Shown here: positions 16,787-25,482 of the stretch, piece after piece | Layout: each line of letters begins with the position of its first letter | How positions within the stretch are numbered: the stretch's first letter is position 1 | Assembly: GCF_017916275.1 (NCBI RefSeq) | Contig: NZ_JAFMST010000004.1 | Location: 248,001 to 312,000, forward strand | Length of the DNA: 64,000 nt | Source: Rubellimicrobium arenae | GTDB lineage: Bacteria; Pseudomonadota; Alphaproteobacteria; Rhodobacterales; Rhodobacteraceae | Direction of reading: 5' to 3' | Notes under the pieces: generated by a model | Database searches by the model: none | The model's input: only the letters and a program-made list of their open reading frames with translations | What the model was told of the DNA's origin: nothing | Translations under genes and position numbers: made by a program

Positions 16787-17641
16787 ATGACCTACGTCCT
16801 GGGACGATCCGCGCCGGTCGCGGGCAAGACCGACTTCCACCGGCCCGCGCTCAGCGCGCTCGCGCGGCTGCGCGCCACCAACTCGGTGGTCGCGGGCCTG
16901 CCGCTCCTCCTCGCGCTCTGCCTCCTGTGGGAGATCGCGCCCCGGCTGGGCTGGATCAACGCCATCTTCTTCCCCCCGCTGTCGGCGGTGCTGGCGGCGC
17001 TCGGGGACCTGCTGGCCTCGGGCGAGATGGGCCGGCACGTCGGCATCAGCTTCCAGCGGGCGGGCTTGGGCTTTGCCCTCGCCGTCGTCGTCGCCATACC
17101 GCTGGGCTTCCTGATGGGTCGCTACCCCCTGTTCGAGAAGGCGACCGACCTTCTGGTGCAGACGCTCAGGAACACGTCGCAGTTCGCGCTGCTGCCGGTG
17201 TTCGTCCTGCTGCTGGGCATCGGCGAGGCGTCGAAGATCGCCATCACCTTCTACGCCGCCGTGTTCTTCCTTCTGGTGAACACCATCGTCGGGGTGAAGT
17301 CGGTGGATCCCCTGCTGCTCAAGGCGGCGCGGTCGATGGGCACCTCGGACTGGGACCTGTTCCGCAAGGTGATCTTCCCGTCGGCCATTCCCGCCATCGT
17401 GGCCGGGATGCGGCTTGGGGTGAAGGCTTCCCTGTTTTCCGTCATCGCCGCCGAGATGCTGGCCGCGCGGTCGGGGCTCGGGTTCCTGATCCAGAACTCG
17501 CAGCTCATGCTCAAGGCCGCCGACATGTACGCCGGGATCATCGTCCTGACCGTCGTCGGGCTCCTGCTCAACTACGCCCTGGTCTGGATCGAGCGTCGCG
17601 CGACCCACTGGCGCCAGGGCGACGGCGACCAGCCCCACTGA
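16787..17641 (+). CDS. ABC transporter permease, nitrate/sulfonate/taurine type
   Basis: This 284-residue integral membrane protein has about six helices and the BPD_transp_1 coupling loop in its second half (AARSMGTSDWDLFRKVIFPSAIPAIVAG region). I chose the ATG at 16787, which follows GAGGAGG just 11 bases past the ATPase stop. It forms the inner-membrane channel with the adjacent ATPase, probably as a homodimer. Confidence 0.9.
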   Translation: MTYVLGRSAPVAGKTDFHRPALSALARLRATNSVVAGLPLLLALCLLWEIAPRLGWINAIFFPPLSAVLAALGDLLASGEMGRHVGISFQRAGLGFALAVVVAIPLGFLMGRYPLFEKATDLLVQTLRNTSQFALLPVFVLLLGIGEASKIAITFYAAVFFLLVNTIVGVKSVDPLLLKAARSMGTSDWDLFRKVIFPSAIPAIVAGMRLGVKASLFSVIAAEMLAARSGLGFLIQNSQLMLKAADMYAGIIVLTVVGLLLNYALVWIERRATHWRQGDGDQPH

Positions 17642-17721
17642 CCCTTCCCCTTCCCCAGTCCGCCGAGGATCCGCGGCCCTTCCCGCCGCGGCCCGGCCCT
17701 CTCATGCCAACGGAGACGATC

Positions 17722-18732
17722 ATGACCATCACGCGCCGCCACCTGGGCCTTGCCCTCGCCGCCCTCCTGGGAACGACGGCCCTTCCCGCCACCGCCCAGG
17801 AGGCCAGCCTCCCGGAGGCGATCCGGATCGGATCGACCGCGCCCGGGCATCTCAAGTTCATCCTGTTCCGCAACCTCCAGCTTCTCGAGAAGGAGTTCGA
17901 GGCCGACGGCATCCCGGTGGAGCTGGTGACCTTCGACGGCGGCTCGGCGGCTTCGGTCGCCTTGGGCTCGGGCGAACTCGACCTCATGTACACCGGCAAC
18001 AACCCAGCGCTGCGGCTGGCCGCCTCGGGCGCCGACGTGGTCGCGGTGGGGCTGTCCTCCTGGAACCCGCAGAACGACACGGTGGTGATCGCCCGGGCGG
18101 ATTCGGACATCGACTCGATCGACGACCTCAAGGGGCGGAACGTGGCCTACCTGGCGGGCACCGTCCGCCATTCCAACTTCGCCAAGGCGCTCGAGACGGT
18201 TGGCCTGACCACCGACGACGTGGAAAGCTTCAACTTCCCCATCGAGACCGCCGGACCGGCGCTGTCCCGCGGCGACGTGGACGCCGTGGTGGACAGCAAG
18301 TCCACCGTCCAGACCCTGATCGACCAGGGCCTGGCCAAGGTGATCTTCGACGCCTCGGCGCATCCTGAATGGGTCAGCCCCTACCCGATCACCGCCAACG
18401 GCGAGTTCGCCCGCACCTACCCCGAGGTGCTGGCGCGCATCCTGGCCGTGGACATCCAGACCGCCGCCTGGGCCGACGCGCATCCCGAGGAAACGATCCG
18501 CATCTTTGCCGAGGAGACGGGGCGGCCCATCGAGGCCGTGCAGGAGACCTACCCCGAGAACCGGTTCCACCAGTCCCCCGAGATCACGGAGGCCGCCATC
18601 GCATCCCTGCGCGAGGAGGAGGCCTTCATGGCCGGGAACGGCCTGCTCGAAGGGGAGGTGAACTACGACAGCTGGATCGACCGGAGCTACTACGAGGCGG
18701 CCCTGGCGCTCCTCCAGGCCCGCACCAACTGA
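17722..18732 (+). CDS. ABC transporter substrate-binding protein (SsuA / NMT1-THI5 like)
   Basis: This 336-residue periplasmic protein has an N-terminal signal peptide (RRHLGLALAALLGTTALPATAQ, cleavage likely after the AxA). The mature part has the type II binding-protein fold of the aliphatic sulfonate/nitrate/thiamine-precursor group: IRIGSTAPGHLKF, then DGGSAASVALGSGELDLMY, then a hinge with DLKGRNVAYLAG. The ATG at 17722 with GGAGA upstream is preferred over an in-frame ATG at 17704. A perfect hairpin just downstream ends the cassette. Ligand identity cannot be read from the sequence. Confidence 0.88.
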   Translation: MTITRRHLGLALAALLGTTALPATAQEASLPEAIRIGSTAPGHLKFILFRNLQLLEKEFEADGIPVELVTFDGGSAASVALGSGELDLMYTGNNPALRLAASGADVVAVGLSSWNPQNDTVVIARADSDIDSIDDLKGRNVAYLAGTVRHSNFAKALETVGLTTDDVESFNFPIETAGPALSRGDVDAVVDSKSTVQTLIDQGLAKVIFDASAHPEWVSPYPITANGEFARTYPEVLARILAVDIQTAAWADAHPEETIRIFAEETGRPIEAVQETYPENRFHQSPEITEAAIASLREEEAFMAGNGLLEGEVNYDSWIDRSYYEAALALLQARTN

Positions 18733-18752
18733 GCCAACGCCGTCGCCCCTCA

Positions 18753-18780
18753 GGGGAAGGCCGGTCGCCCGGCCTTCCCC
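18753..18780 (+). terminator. Hairpin terminator after the flavoprotein-ABC cassette
   Basis: Perfect 12-bp arms GGGGAAGGCCGG and CCGGCCTTCCCC close on a TCGC loop 20 bases after the binding-protein stop. No T-run follows, as is common in this GC-rich genome, but the position between the cassette and the MFS gene fits transcription termination. Confidence 0.7.
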
Positions 18781-18802
18781 ATGATCGTTCCGGGAGCTGC
18801 CC

Positions 18803-20218
18803 TTGACCGCCCGCCCCGCGCCCTCCCCGACCCTGCGGGGTCACCACCTCGTGCCCAGGCTCGTCGCGCTGGTGCTGTTCATGCAGTTCCTGGACGGGAC
18901 GATCATCGCGACCTCCCTTCCGGCCATCGCGAGGGACTTCGGGACGGATCCGGTCGGCATGGGCGTGGGGGTCACCGCCTATCTGCTCGCCCTGGCGGCG
19001 GTGGTGCCGGCGGCGGGATGGCTGGGCGGCCGATGGGGCGCCCGGACGATCCTGGTGGGGTCGATCGCGATCTTCACCCTGTCCTCCCTGGCCTGCGCCC
19101 TGGCGCCGAACCTTGGCGCCTTCGTCGCCGCGCGGGTTCTCCAGGGCGCCGCGGCGGCCCTGATGGCGCCTGTCGGGCGGCTGCTCGTGCTGGCCCATGT
19201 GCCCCGATCCGAGCTGATGGGTGCCATCGCCACGATCACCTGGCCCGCCCTCCTGGCTCCGGTCGCAGGACCGGTCGTCGGGGCCGTGATCACGGAGCAC
19301 GCGGGCTGGGAGTGGAACTTCCTCGTGAACCTTCCTCTGGGCCTGGGCGCCATGGCGCTCGTGCTCCGCCTGGTGCCGGACCAGCCCACAGGGACGCCTG
19401 CCCCGTTCGATGGACGGGGCTTCGCCTTCTGCTCGCTGGGTCTCCTGGGTCTTCTGGGCGGGCTCGAACTGTTCGTGAACGGGTCACGACGCGGGCTTGC
19501 GGCGGGGGGACTCCTGGCGGGTCTCATGCTTCTGATCCTGGCCGCACGGCATCTCCGTCGCGCGCGGACGCCGCTTCTCGACCTTTCGGTGCTGGCGGTG
19601 CCGTCCTTCCGCCTGGCCACCATGACGGCGGGCACGCTGGGGCGCACCGCGATCAACTCGGCCCCGTTCCTGCTGCCCTTGCTGTTCCAGGTCGGCTTCG
19701 GCCTTTCGGCCCTCGAGGCCGGCCAGGCGCTGCTCGTCTACTTCCTGGGAAACCTCCTGATGAAGAGCCTCACCACGCCCGTCCTGCGCCGCTTCGGCTT
19801 CCGCCCGGTGGTCGTGGTCAACGGGCTCCTGGCGGCTCTGGGCGTCGGAGTCTTCGCCGCGGTGCCGGCGGACATTCCGCTCCTGGGGCTCTGGACCCTG
19901 CTCTTCGTGGCCGGAGCGGCCAGATCGCTCCAGTTCACCGCCCTCAACACCCTAGCATTCGCCGAGATCGGCCCCGACCAGCGGGCCGCCTCCACGACGC
20001 TGTCGGCGATGACGCAGCAGGTCGCGCAAGTGCTGGGCGTCGCGTTGGCCGTCGCGCTGATCCGGACCGGGCAGGCCTGGCATGGCGGCTCCGACGCCAG
20101 CCTGCCCCAGATCCGCATCGCCTTCGCCGGCATGGGCGTCATCGGGCTGGCCTCGGCCCTGGGCTTCCTGCGGCTCGCTCCCGGGACCGGACGCGAGGTG
20201 GCCGGGCGGTCGGACTAG
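18803..20218 (+). CDS. MFS transporter, DHA2 (drug:H+ antiporter) family
   Basis: This 471-residue protein has about 14 hydrophobic segments. The first helix motif MQFLDGTIIATSLPAIA is the DHA2 motif D1 (LDxTIVNVALP type). Motif A is visible as AGWLGGRWGARTILV. The helix-5 region GPVVGAVITEHAGWEWNFLVNLP carries motif C and its conserved WRWxFxxNxP tail. The family exports drugs or other small molecules using the proton gradient. The start is a TTG with GGGAG seven bases upstream. The stop shares a CTAG with the stop of the convergent gene at 20215. Confidence 0.9.
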   Translation: MTARPAPSPTLRGHHLVPRLVALVLFMQFLDGTIIATSLPAIARDFGTDPVGMGVGVTAYLLALAAVVPAAGWLGGRWGARTILVGSIAIFTLSSLACALAPNLGAFVAARVLQGAAAALMAPVGRLLVLAHVPRSELMGAIATITWPALLAPVAGPVVGAVITEHAGWEWNFLVNLPLGLGAMALVLRLVPDQPTGTPAPFDGRGFAFCSLGLLGLLGGLELFVNGSRRGLAAGGLLAGLMLLILAARHLRRARTPLLDLSVLAVPSFRLATMTAGTLGRTAINSAPFLLPLLFQVGFGLSALEAGQALLVYFLGNLLMKSLTTPVLRRFGFRPVVVVNGLLAALGVGVFAAVPADIPLLGLWTLLFVAGAARSLQFTALNTLAFAEIGPDQRAASTTLSAMTQQVAQVLGVALAVALIRTGQAWHGGSDASLPQIRIAFAGMGVIGLASALGFLRLAPGTGREVAGRSD

Positions 20219-21573
20219 GTCAGGACGGCATCGAGCAGCCGCCGGGCCAGCCGTTCGGCCTGGAGCCGAATGTCCGGGATCGCCGTGATCTCCCAGAAGG
20301 CCGCACGGGACACCGGTCCCATCGCGAACAGTCGTTCGCTGCGGCTCCCATCCGGCCGCAGCACGTCGCAGTCCGGCCCTACGTCCAGGCCGAGTCGCAG
20401 GGGATCGATGAAGGCCTCGCCCGAGGCCAGAAGGCTGGCGATGAGGGGCGATGCATGCGCCTCGGGGTCGCGCCGGATGCCGCGACAGTCGATGATCCGG
20501 GCCACCCGGATGTCGGCGGGTCGGTGGTCCGGGCCACGAACATGCGCCACAAGCCCCCCGCCGGTGTCCTGCGACGCCCGTTCGAACCGCCCCCGGACCA
20601 GCCGCAACTGACCCGACGCGCGGGCCAGGTCCAGCTTTTCATGGGATGAGGGCGGCATCCTGTGACGATGCACCTCCCACCACGGGCTGGCATGGCGCAG
20701 GAAGCTGCGCCGCGCCGCAAGGGGCATGTCGCGCCAGATCGCCTGGATCTGAGGACGCAGGCCGTCCACCACCTCCCGCCAATCGCCGCCCTGATCCTCG
20801 CGGCGCCGCACCTCGGCCCGCAGCCACCTCATGAGATCCGAAACCCGGCCCACGGGCGGCGGACCTTCCGGCGTCCAGCCGCCGGGTGCCACCTGGCGGT
20901 GAACCTGCGGCAGAAGACCATGGCGCGACATGACCGTGATCGGACCCCGGTGCCCGGCGGCCAGCAGCGACAGCACCTGGTCCACCATGGTCAGGCCTGA
21001 GCCCACGATCAGGACGGGGCCGTGGCACGGGCCCTCGGCCCCGGCCCAGGGCTGGCTCAGCTCCGGGTCCTTTCGCCGGTCCGGCAGGGCGTGACCGGTC
21101 GCCAGAACCGCCAGATCGGCCTCGATCCGTCCGCCGTCCGACAGGTGGGCGGTCACCCCGTCCGACCGGATGTCCAGGCCGACACATTCGGCCCGACGGC
21201 AGTCCAGGCGCTCGCCCCCGGACCATGGATCGAGAAGCGCCCCCATGTAGCGCCCGTAGGTGGGGCGCGAAACGAAGCCATCCGGGTCGGCATCGGCATC
21301 GCCCTGCCGCTTGAGCCAGTCGAGGAAATGGTGCGGCTCGCTCGGGTAGGCGGACATGTTGGCCACGCGCGTGTTCAGGAGATGCGTGGGGTCGGTCGTG
21401 GAATAGGCCACCCCGCAGCCCAGCATCGCCCCCTTCTCCACGATGGTCACCGCCACCCGATCTTCGTCCCGCCGCAGGAGCTGGGCCGCCAGCAGCACGC
21501 CGCTGGCCCCGCCGCCGACGACCAGGATGCGGCGGCTCCCTGACCCCGGGCGGGGCAGCCCTGTCCGCATCAT
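20215..21573 (-). CDS. FAD/NAD(P)-binding protein (HI0933-unlike, 'FAD_NAD_binding 9' type)
   Basis: This protein of about 452 residues begins with a dinucleotide site (ILVVGGGASGVLLAAQLL) and contains the family hallmark HLLNTRVANMSAYP, followed by FLDWL and a second nucleotide site (GPVLIVGSGLTMVDQVL). Proteins of this architecture are often encoded beside transporters or regulators and have no assigned reaction. The start at 21573 overlaps the stop of a 49-codon membrane protein gene by ATGA, implying translational coupling. It is the last gene of an operon led by an Lrp-type regulator. Confidence 0.8.
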   Translation of the reverse strand: MMRTGLPRPGSGSRRILVVGGGASGVLLAAQLLRRDEDRVAVTIVEKGAMLGCGVAYSTTDPTHLLNTRVANMSAYPSEPHHFLDWLKRQGDADADPDGFVSRPTYGRYMGALLDPWSGGERLDCRRAECVGLDIRSDGVTAHLSDGGRIEADLAVLATGHALPDRRKDPELSQPWAGAEGPCHGPVLIVGSGLTMVDQVLSLLAAGHRGPITVMSRHGLLPQVHRQVAPGGWTPEGPPPVGRVSDLMRWLRAEVRRREDQGGDWREVVDGLRPQIQAIWRDMPLAARRSFLRHASPWWEVHRHRMPPSSHEKLDLARASGQLRLVRGRFERASQDTGGGLVAHVRGPDHRPADIRVARIIDCRGIRRDPEAHASPLIASLLASGEAFIDPLRLGLDVGPDCDVLRPDGSRSERLFAMGPVSRAAFWEITAIPDIRLQAERLARRLLDAVLT

Positions 21574-21719
21574 GCCCATGGCAACAGCAGCCAAAGGGCG
21601 AGCAGGCCGGCCTGCATGGCGATCAGGCCCGCCCACATCAGGCGGTCCTCCTCCGCGGGCAAGGCCGCACCGGTCCCCGCGAGCAGGCTCGCGAGGTGGG
21701 GATCGTGCATCGAAAACAT
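21570..21719 (-). CDS. 49-residue single-pass membrane protein
   Basis: A reading frame of 49 codons starts at an ATG with a strong AGGGAGGAT ribosome site. The product has a polar N-terminal half and one C-terminal helix (about residues 28-48, LMWAGLIAMQAGLLALWLLL) ending two residues from the C terminus, so it looks like a tail-anchored peptide. The frame lies between the Lrp regulator (22 bp gap) and the FAD protein (ATGA overlap). The ribosome site, helix and coupling make it likely real. I know no homologue. Confidence 0.6.
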   Translation of the reverse strand: MFSMHDPHLASLLAGTGAALPAEEDRLMWAGLIAMQAGLLALWLLLPWA

Positions 21720-21741
21720 GAGGGATCCTCCCTTCGGGGAC

Positions 21742-22206
21742 TCAGGGCTCGTCGATCGCGATGGGGAGGGCGGTCGTGTAGGCCACGCGTTCCATCGCAA
21801 AGCTGGAGGTCACGGATTTCAGTTCGAGCGTTTCAGTCAGGCGGCGATAGAAGGCATCGAAGGAGGCCATGTCGCGGGTCACGACCTTGAGCAGGTAGTC
21901 GGCCTCGCCCGCCATGCGCCAGACCTCGGTGATCTCGGCCATGCCGGCGATCCCCCGGGCAAAGGCCTCGCGCCAGCTCGGGCTGTGGTCGTTGGCCGAG
22001 ATGGCAACGAAGGCCGTCAGCCCCAGGCTCACCATCTGCGGATCGACGAGCGCGACGCGGCGCGTGATCACGCCCGTCTGCTCGAGCTTCTGGACACGTT
22101 TCCAGCACGGCGTCTGCGACAGCCCCACCCGGTCGGCAAGACGCGCCAGCGACAGGGTCGCGTCGCGCTGAAGTTCGACGATGATCTTCCGGTCGATCCG
22201 GTCCAT
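21742..22206 (-). CDS. Lrp/AsnC family transcriptional regulator
   Basis: This 154-residue protein has an N-terminal helix-turn-helix (MDRIDRKIIVELQRDA; LARLADRVGLSQTPCWKRVQKLE) and a C-terminal RAM effector domain (ITEVWRMAGEADYLLKVV). Lrp-type proteins sense amino acids and act as octamers. The start at 22206 follows GGAGG; upstream in-frame ATGs would only add non-conserved residues that overlap the promoter element. It leads the operon with the 49-residue protein and the FAD protein, and may regulate the shared promoter element at 22309-22360 and 25078-25129 (inference). Confidence 0.9.
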   Translation of the reverse strand: MDRIDRKIIVELQRDATLSLARLADRVGLSQTPCWKRVQKLEQTGVITRRVALVDPQMVSLGLTAFVAISANDHSPSWREAFARGIAGMAEITEVWRMAGEADYLLKVVTRDMASFDAFYRRLTETLELKSVTSSFAMERVAYTTALPIAIDEP

Positions 22207-22308
22207 GCGGAGCCTCCGGCCAGTGGCACCGAAGCCCGCCTGAGCGGGGCTGGCGGAGGAGAAGGAGGGCTGCGGAATCATGGCATCGCACCTGATTAGG
22301 GTCATGCT

Positions 22309-22360
22309 GGAAATACGAGTTCTTTTGTCGTGATTTTCAAGAGAAGAGTTTTCTCCTTCG
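22309..22360 (-). promoter_or_regulatory. Promoter/operator element, copy 1 (upstream of the Lrp-type operon)
   Basis: This 52-bp segment matches the segment at 25078-25129 at about 43 of 52 positions, including an uninterrupted 21-bp identical core. On the minus strand it offers a -35-like TTGAAA and a -10-like CGTATT with 17-bp spacing, about 100 bases before the regulator start. A degenerate inverted repeat (GAGAA / TTCTC) lies just upstream of the -35. Conservation of both elements between two unrelated leaders argues for shared control. Confidence 0.6.
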
Positions 22361-22718
22361 TCGGGATGGCAAACCATGACCGGCGACGCGGCGGTCAGAA
22401 CGCCTGCCCCCATCTGCGCGAGGCTCTTGGAACGGCCCTCCTGCACGGCGCGCCGACGCGTTCCCCGCAGACTTGGGGTGATGGCAGGTGGTCAGGGGCG
22501 ATTAGGGGGGCCGGGAACCCTGGGGACCACGGCAGCCAAGGGGCGCCCTGCCCGCCCGGTCGGGATCGTCCCCTCGGCCAAGGTCTGCTCACGCCAAAGG
22601 GCGCGCGCCTGGGCAGCAGGGAATTATGCTCCGACAATGCGATCGGGCTGGCACGGCCATCACGACCCCTCGGACGAGCCGCACCGGGTTCTGCGCCCGA
22701 TCGGGCCGGACGGGAACG
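22361..22718. other. Gene-free region between the glycosyltransferase and the Lrp-type promoter
   Basis: These 358 bases follow the glycosyltransferase stop (minus strand). I see no reading frame with a credible start, no RNA gene and no convincing terminator hairpin. Several short minus- and plus-strand frames here are compositional. Confidence 0.5.
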
Positions 22719-23693
22719 TCAGGCCTGCCGCTTCTCGGGGCTGGCCGGCTTCAGCCGCGCCACCGGGGTGGGCGGCCACTCCTCGCGCACGAGATAGCGC
22801 GGGCGCTGCTTGGTCTCGATGTAGATGCGGCCGATATACTCTCCGATGACGCCGATGCCGACGATCTGCACGCCTCCTAGGAACATGATCGCGATGATCA
22901 GCGACGGATAGCCGGGCACGGGATTGCCGAAGACCAGCTTCTGAACCATCATCCACAGGCCATGCAGAAAGGCCAGGGACGAGATGACCAGGCCCAGATA
23001 GGTCCAGATCCGCAACGGAACCGTCGAGAAGCTCGTGATCCCCTCGATGGCGAAGTTCCAGAGCTTCCAGCCGTTGAACTTGGACTGTCCCGCCACGCGG
23101 GGCGGGCGCACATATTCCACGACCTCCGTGCGGCCGCCGACCCAGGCCAGCATTCCCTTCATGAAAAGGTTCCGCTCGGGCAGGCGCAGGATGTCGTTGA
23201 GGGCCGCGCGCGCAATCAGGCGGAAGTCGCCGACGTTCTCCTCGATGCGGATGGTGCTGATCCGGTTGTGAAGGCGGTAGAAGAGCGCGGCCGTGTCCCG
23301 TTTCAGCCGGGAATCCGAACTGCGATCGATCCGCTTGGCCAGGACCACGTCGGCCCCCGCGCGCCATTTGTCGATCATCGAGGGGATCACATCGATGGGG
23401 TCCTGCAGATCGACGTCGATCGGGATGACGGCTTCGCCCCGCGCCCGTTCGAGCCCGGCGAGGAGAGCGGCTTCCTTGCCGAAGTTGCGGGTGAGATCCA
23501 CCAGCCGCACCAACGGATCGGCCAGCCCGATGCGCCGGATCGCCTCGGCGGTGCCGTCACGGCTCCCGTCGTTGACGAAGACGATCTCGACGTCGAAGGC
23601 GCGCAGGCCCTCCGTGCGTCGCACCACGTTGTGGAAGATCGGGATCGCGTCCTCTTCGTCGAAGACCGGAACCACCAGGGAAATCATCGTCAT
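22719..23693 (-). CDS. Family 2 glycosyltransferase, DPM1/ArnC-like, with C-terminal membrane helices
   Basis: This 324-residue enzyme has a GT-A fold ([20 protein letters not shown]; the metal-binding [12 protein letters not shown]) and a region [21 protein letters not shown] that precedes two C-terminal membrane helices. Proteins of this type load a sugar onto undecaprenyl or dolichyl phosphate for later periplasmic transfer. The start overlaps the stop of the GtrA-like gene (ATGA). The pair is the classic GtrA-GtrB module that flips and donates sugars for surface polysaccharide decoration. No GtrC-type periplasmic transferase is nearby. Confidence 0.9.
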   Translation of the reverse strand: MTMISLVVPVFDEEDAIPIFHNVVRRTEGLRAFDVEIVFVNDGSRDGTAEAIRRIGLADPLVRLVDLTRNFGKEAALLAGLERARGEAVIPIDVDLQDPIDVIPSMIDKWRAGADVVLAKRIDRSSDSRLKRDTAALFYRLHNRISTIRIEENVGDFRLIARAALNDILRLPERNLFMKGMLAWVGGRTEVVEYVRPPRVAGQSKFNGWKLWNFAIEGITSFSTVPLRIWTYLGLVISSLAFLHGLWMMVQKLVFGNPVPGYPSLIIAIMFLGGVQIVGIGVIGEYIGRIYIETKQRPRYLVREEWPPTPVARLKPASPEKRQA

Positions 23694-24064
23694 CGCCGAG
23701 CTTCCCGGAAGATGATGAAGCGGGAGTAAAGGAAGCCGATCACGAGGCTCATGGCCGAGAAGGCCGCGAGCGTGACGAGCGGCGGCAGGACCACCTTCTG
23801 CGCCGCCGTGCCCAGCAGGTAGGCCAATGCGCCCAAGACGCCGACATAGCCCAGGTACCGGATCAGGTCGGGTTCGCTCTGGAAGGTGAACTTCGCATTC
23901 ACGAAGAAGCTGAAGGTCGCGGCGCAGACGAAGGCGAGCAGGTTCGCCAGGCCCTGCCCTGCCCCGCCCAGGCTAACAAGTGCCAGGAAGACCGACCAAT
24001 GGAGGGCCGTATTGAGTACGCCCACCAAGGCGTAGCCGAGAAATTGCACGCTTCGACCCTGCAC
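23690..24064 (-). CDS. GtrA family membrane protein (lipid-linked sugar flippase-like)
   Basis: This 124-residue protein consists of four membrane helices in the GtrA pattern ([37 protein letters not shown]-terminal [11 protein letters not shown]). GtrA proteins are thought to flip undecaprenyl-phosphate-linked glucose or similar sugars. Its stop overlaps the GT2 start by ATGA. The upstream 213 bases are AT-rich near 24125-24160 and probably hold the promoter, but I cannot fix the hexamers. Confidence 0.88.
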   Translation of the reverse strand: MQGRSVQFLGYALVGVLNTALHWSVFLALVSLGGAGQGLANLLAFVCAATFSFFVNAKFTFQSEPDLIRYLGYVGVLGALAYLLGTAAQKVVLPPLVTLAAFSAMSLVIGFLYSRFIIFREARR

Positions 24065-24277
24065 AGCGGAAAGGGACCGGCCCCGCCCGCATCAAATACG
24101 GCGCAGGGCGTTGGTCCCCCGGGTCATAATGAAAGTTGATTAACGAATCCATTACAGGACCGTTCTCAGATCAGCGACAGTCCTTACAGACCGTTGCGCT
24201 GACGCAAATTGAGGCCTGCCCTGCCGCACATGGGCCGTCGGCCTGGCCTCGAATGCTTGGGCGGTCCACCCGCATCC

Positions 24278-24985
24278 CTAGCCCAGAAGCCCCTCGACCG
24301 GCGGAGCCTCGATCAGGGCGGCGATGTCCTGCTCCCACCACCTGCTGGCCTCGAGCGAACGGATCGTGCCGTCGTCCAGCCGCTTCCGGATAGGCCGGGC
24401 CGGAACGCCGGCCACGATCGTGTAGGGCGGCACGTCCTTGGTCACGACCGCTCCGGCGGCGATGACGGCGCCGTTCCCGATCGTCCGGCATCCGCTCAGG
24501 ACCGTGACCCGATCCCCGATCCACACGTCATGCCCGATCCGGAGCGGGTTGTGTTCGTTCTGCGGAATCGTATCGCGCGCCAGCAGGCCGAGGGCGCTGT
24601 TGTAGAAGAACGGATGCAGCACCGGGCGATCGGTCGGATGATCCCGCCGGCGAACGATCAGCTGGTCCCCGACCGAGCAGTAATCCCCGACGACCGTGCC
24701 GCGCGGCAGCACGCCCGGCGACAGGATCGCCCCATAGCTGTAGCGCCCCACCACGACGCCGTGACGTTCCTTCAGGATGTCGCGCCAGGTCGCGGAATAC
24801 ATGGGTCCGCCTTCGAGCCGTTCGCACAGGCGGCGGCACAGGCGGCGGAGGCGGCGTATCCGGTAAAGATGGCGAAGCGCCGGGGCGAGAACGCTGCGCC
24901 GCCGGCCTTCGCGGGTCTCGGCGACCCTGACGGCATTGGGGCTCCACTCCGTGTCGGAATCCCAGGCAATCATGACCATCGGCAT
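24278..24985 (-). CDS. CatB-related O-acetyltransferase (hexapeptide repeat)
   Basis: This protein of about 235 residues has a left-handed beta-helix C-terminal part ([20 protein letters not shown], then [20 protein letters not shown] and the closing [13 protein letters not shown]), the signature of xenobiotic and polysaccharide O-acetyltransferases using acetyl-CoA. The N-terminal 70 residues are basic and helical and less typical. Three near ATGs (24985, 24979, 24973) compete; AAGGG fits best for 24979. It lies about 90 bases below copy 2 of the shared promoter element and precedes gtrA/GT2, which supports a role in decorating a surface glycan. Confidence 0.85.
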   Translation of the reverse strand: MPMVMIAWDSDTEWSPNAVRVAETREGRRRSVLAPALRHLYRIRRLRRLCRRLCERLEGGPMYSATWRDILKERHGVVVGRYSYGAILSPGVLPRGTVVGDYCSVGDQLIVRRRDHPTDRPVLHPFFYNSALGLLARDTIPQNEHNPLRIGHDVWIGDRVTVLSGCRTIGNGAVIAAGAVVTKDVPPYTIVAGVPARPIRKRLDDGTIRSLEASRWWEQDIAALIEAPPVEGLLG

Positions 24986-25077
24986 ATCCCTTTCCGGTTT
25001 CCTGTCCGTCCGCCTCCTGCCGGCCGCACCGGCCCAGCCCGCGCTTCCCTGCAGGCTGCCAGCCCAAGCGGCCGCAA

Positions 25078-25129
25078 GGAAATACGAGCGCCCTTGTCGT
25101 GATTTTCAAGAGAAAGGTTTTCTCTTTGC
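25078..25129 (-). promoter_or_regulatory. Promoter/operator element, copy 2 (upstream of the acetyltransferase)
   Basis: This is the partner of the element at 22309-22360. On the minus strand TTGAAA (25104-25109) and CGTATT (25081-25086) are 17 bases apart. Immediately 5' of the -35 is a perfect inverted repeat with 8-bp arms AAGAGAAA and TTTCTCTT around GGT (25108-25126), a credible operator that would overlap the -35. The gene start lies about 95 bases further on. Confidence 0.65.
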
Positions 25130-25178
25130 TGCGCGGCTCCGAGAACAAGGCCGTCGACCGGGCCGACGGTGGAGGAAC

Positions 25179-25343
25179 TCAGGTCAGATACGGCCCGATC
25201 CAATGTGCGAACGCGGCAATCCCACCGGTGGCGAGATAAAGCCGCAGGAGCCGGCGCCACGGAAACAGGGCCGCAAGCGCCACCCGCAGCAGGAACGGCG
25301 CAACCATCAGAAGGGTCAGGGGAATGGCATATTGCGCGAGCAT
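25179..25343 (-). CDS. 54-residue membrane protein
   Basis: A 54-codon frame starts at an ATG preceded by AGGGAGGGATC, one of the strongest ribosome sites in the window. The product has a hydrophobic N-terminal helix (about residues 5-28), a basic turn (PWRRLLRLY) and a second amphipathic or membrane segment. It lies between the beta-helix protein gene and the acetyltransferase promoter, on the same strand as both. I do not recognise it. Its reality is supported by the ribosome site and hydrophobic pattern. Confidence 0.5.
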   Translation of the reverse strand: MLAQYAIPLTLLMVAPFLLRVALAALFPWRRLLRLYLATGGIAAFAHWIGPYLT

Positions 25344-25482
25344 GACAGATCCCTCCCTGGGCGCCGACGGCCCGACGGGGCCAGGCGACCCTTCTCGCCC
25401 TTGCGACCGGGAAAGGCCAGCGCCCTCCCAGCGGCCGAACGGAACGGATGCAGCAGTCCGAACATCCCCTCCTGCCACGGGC

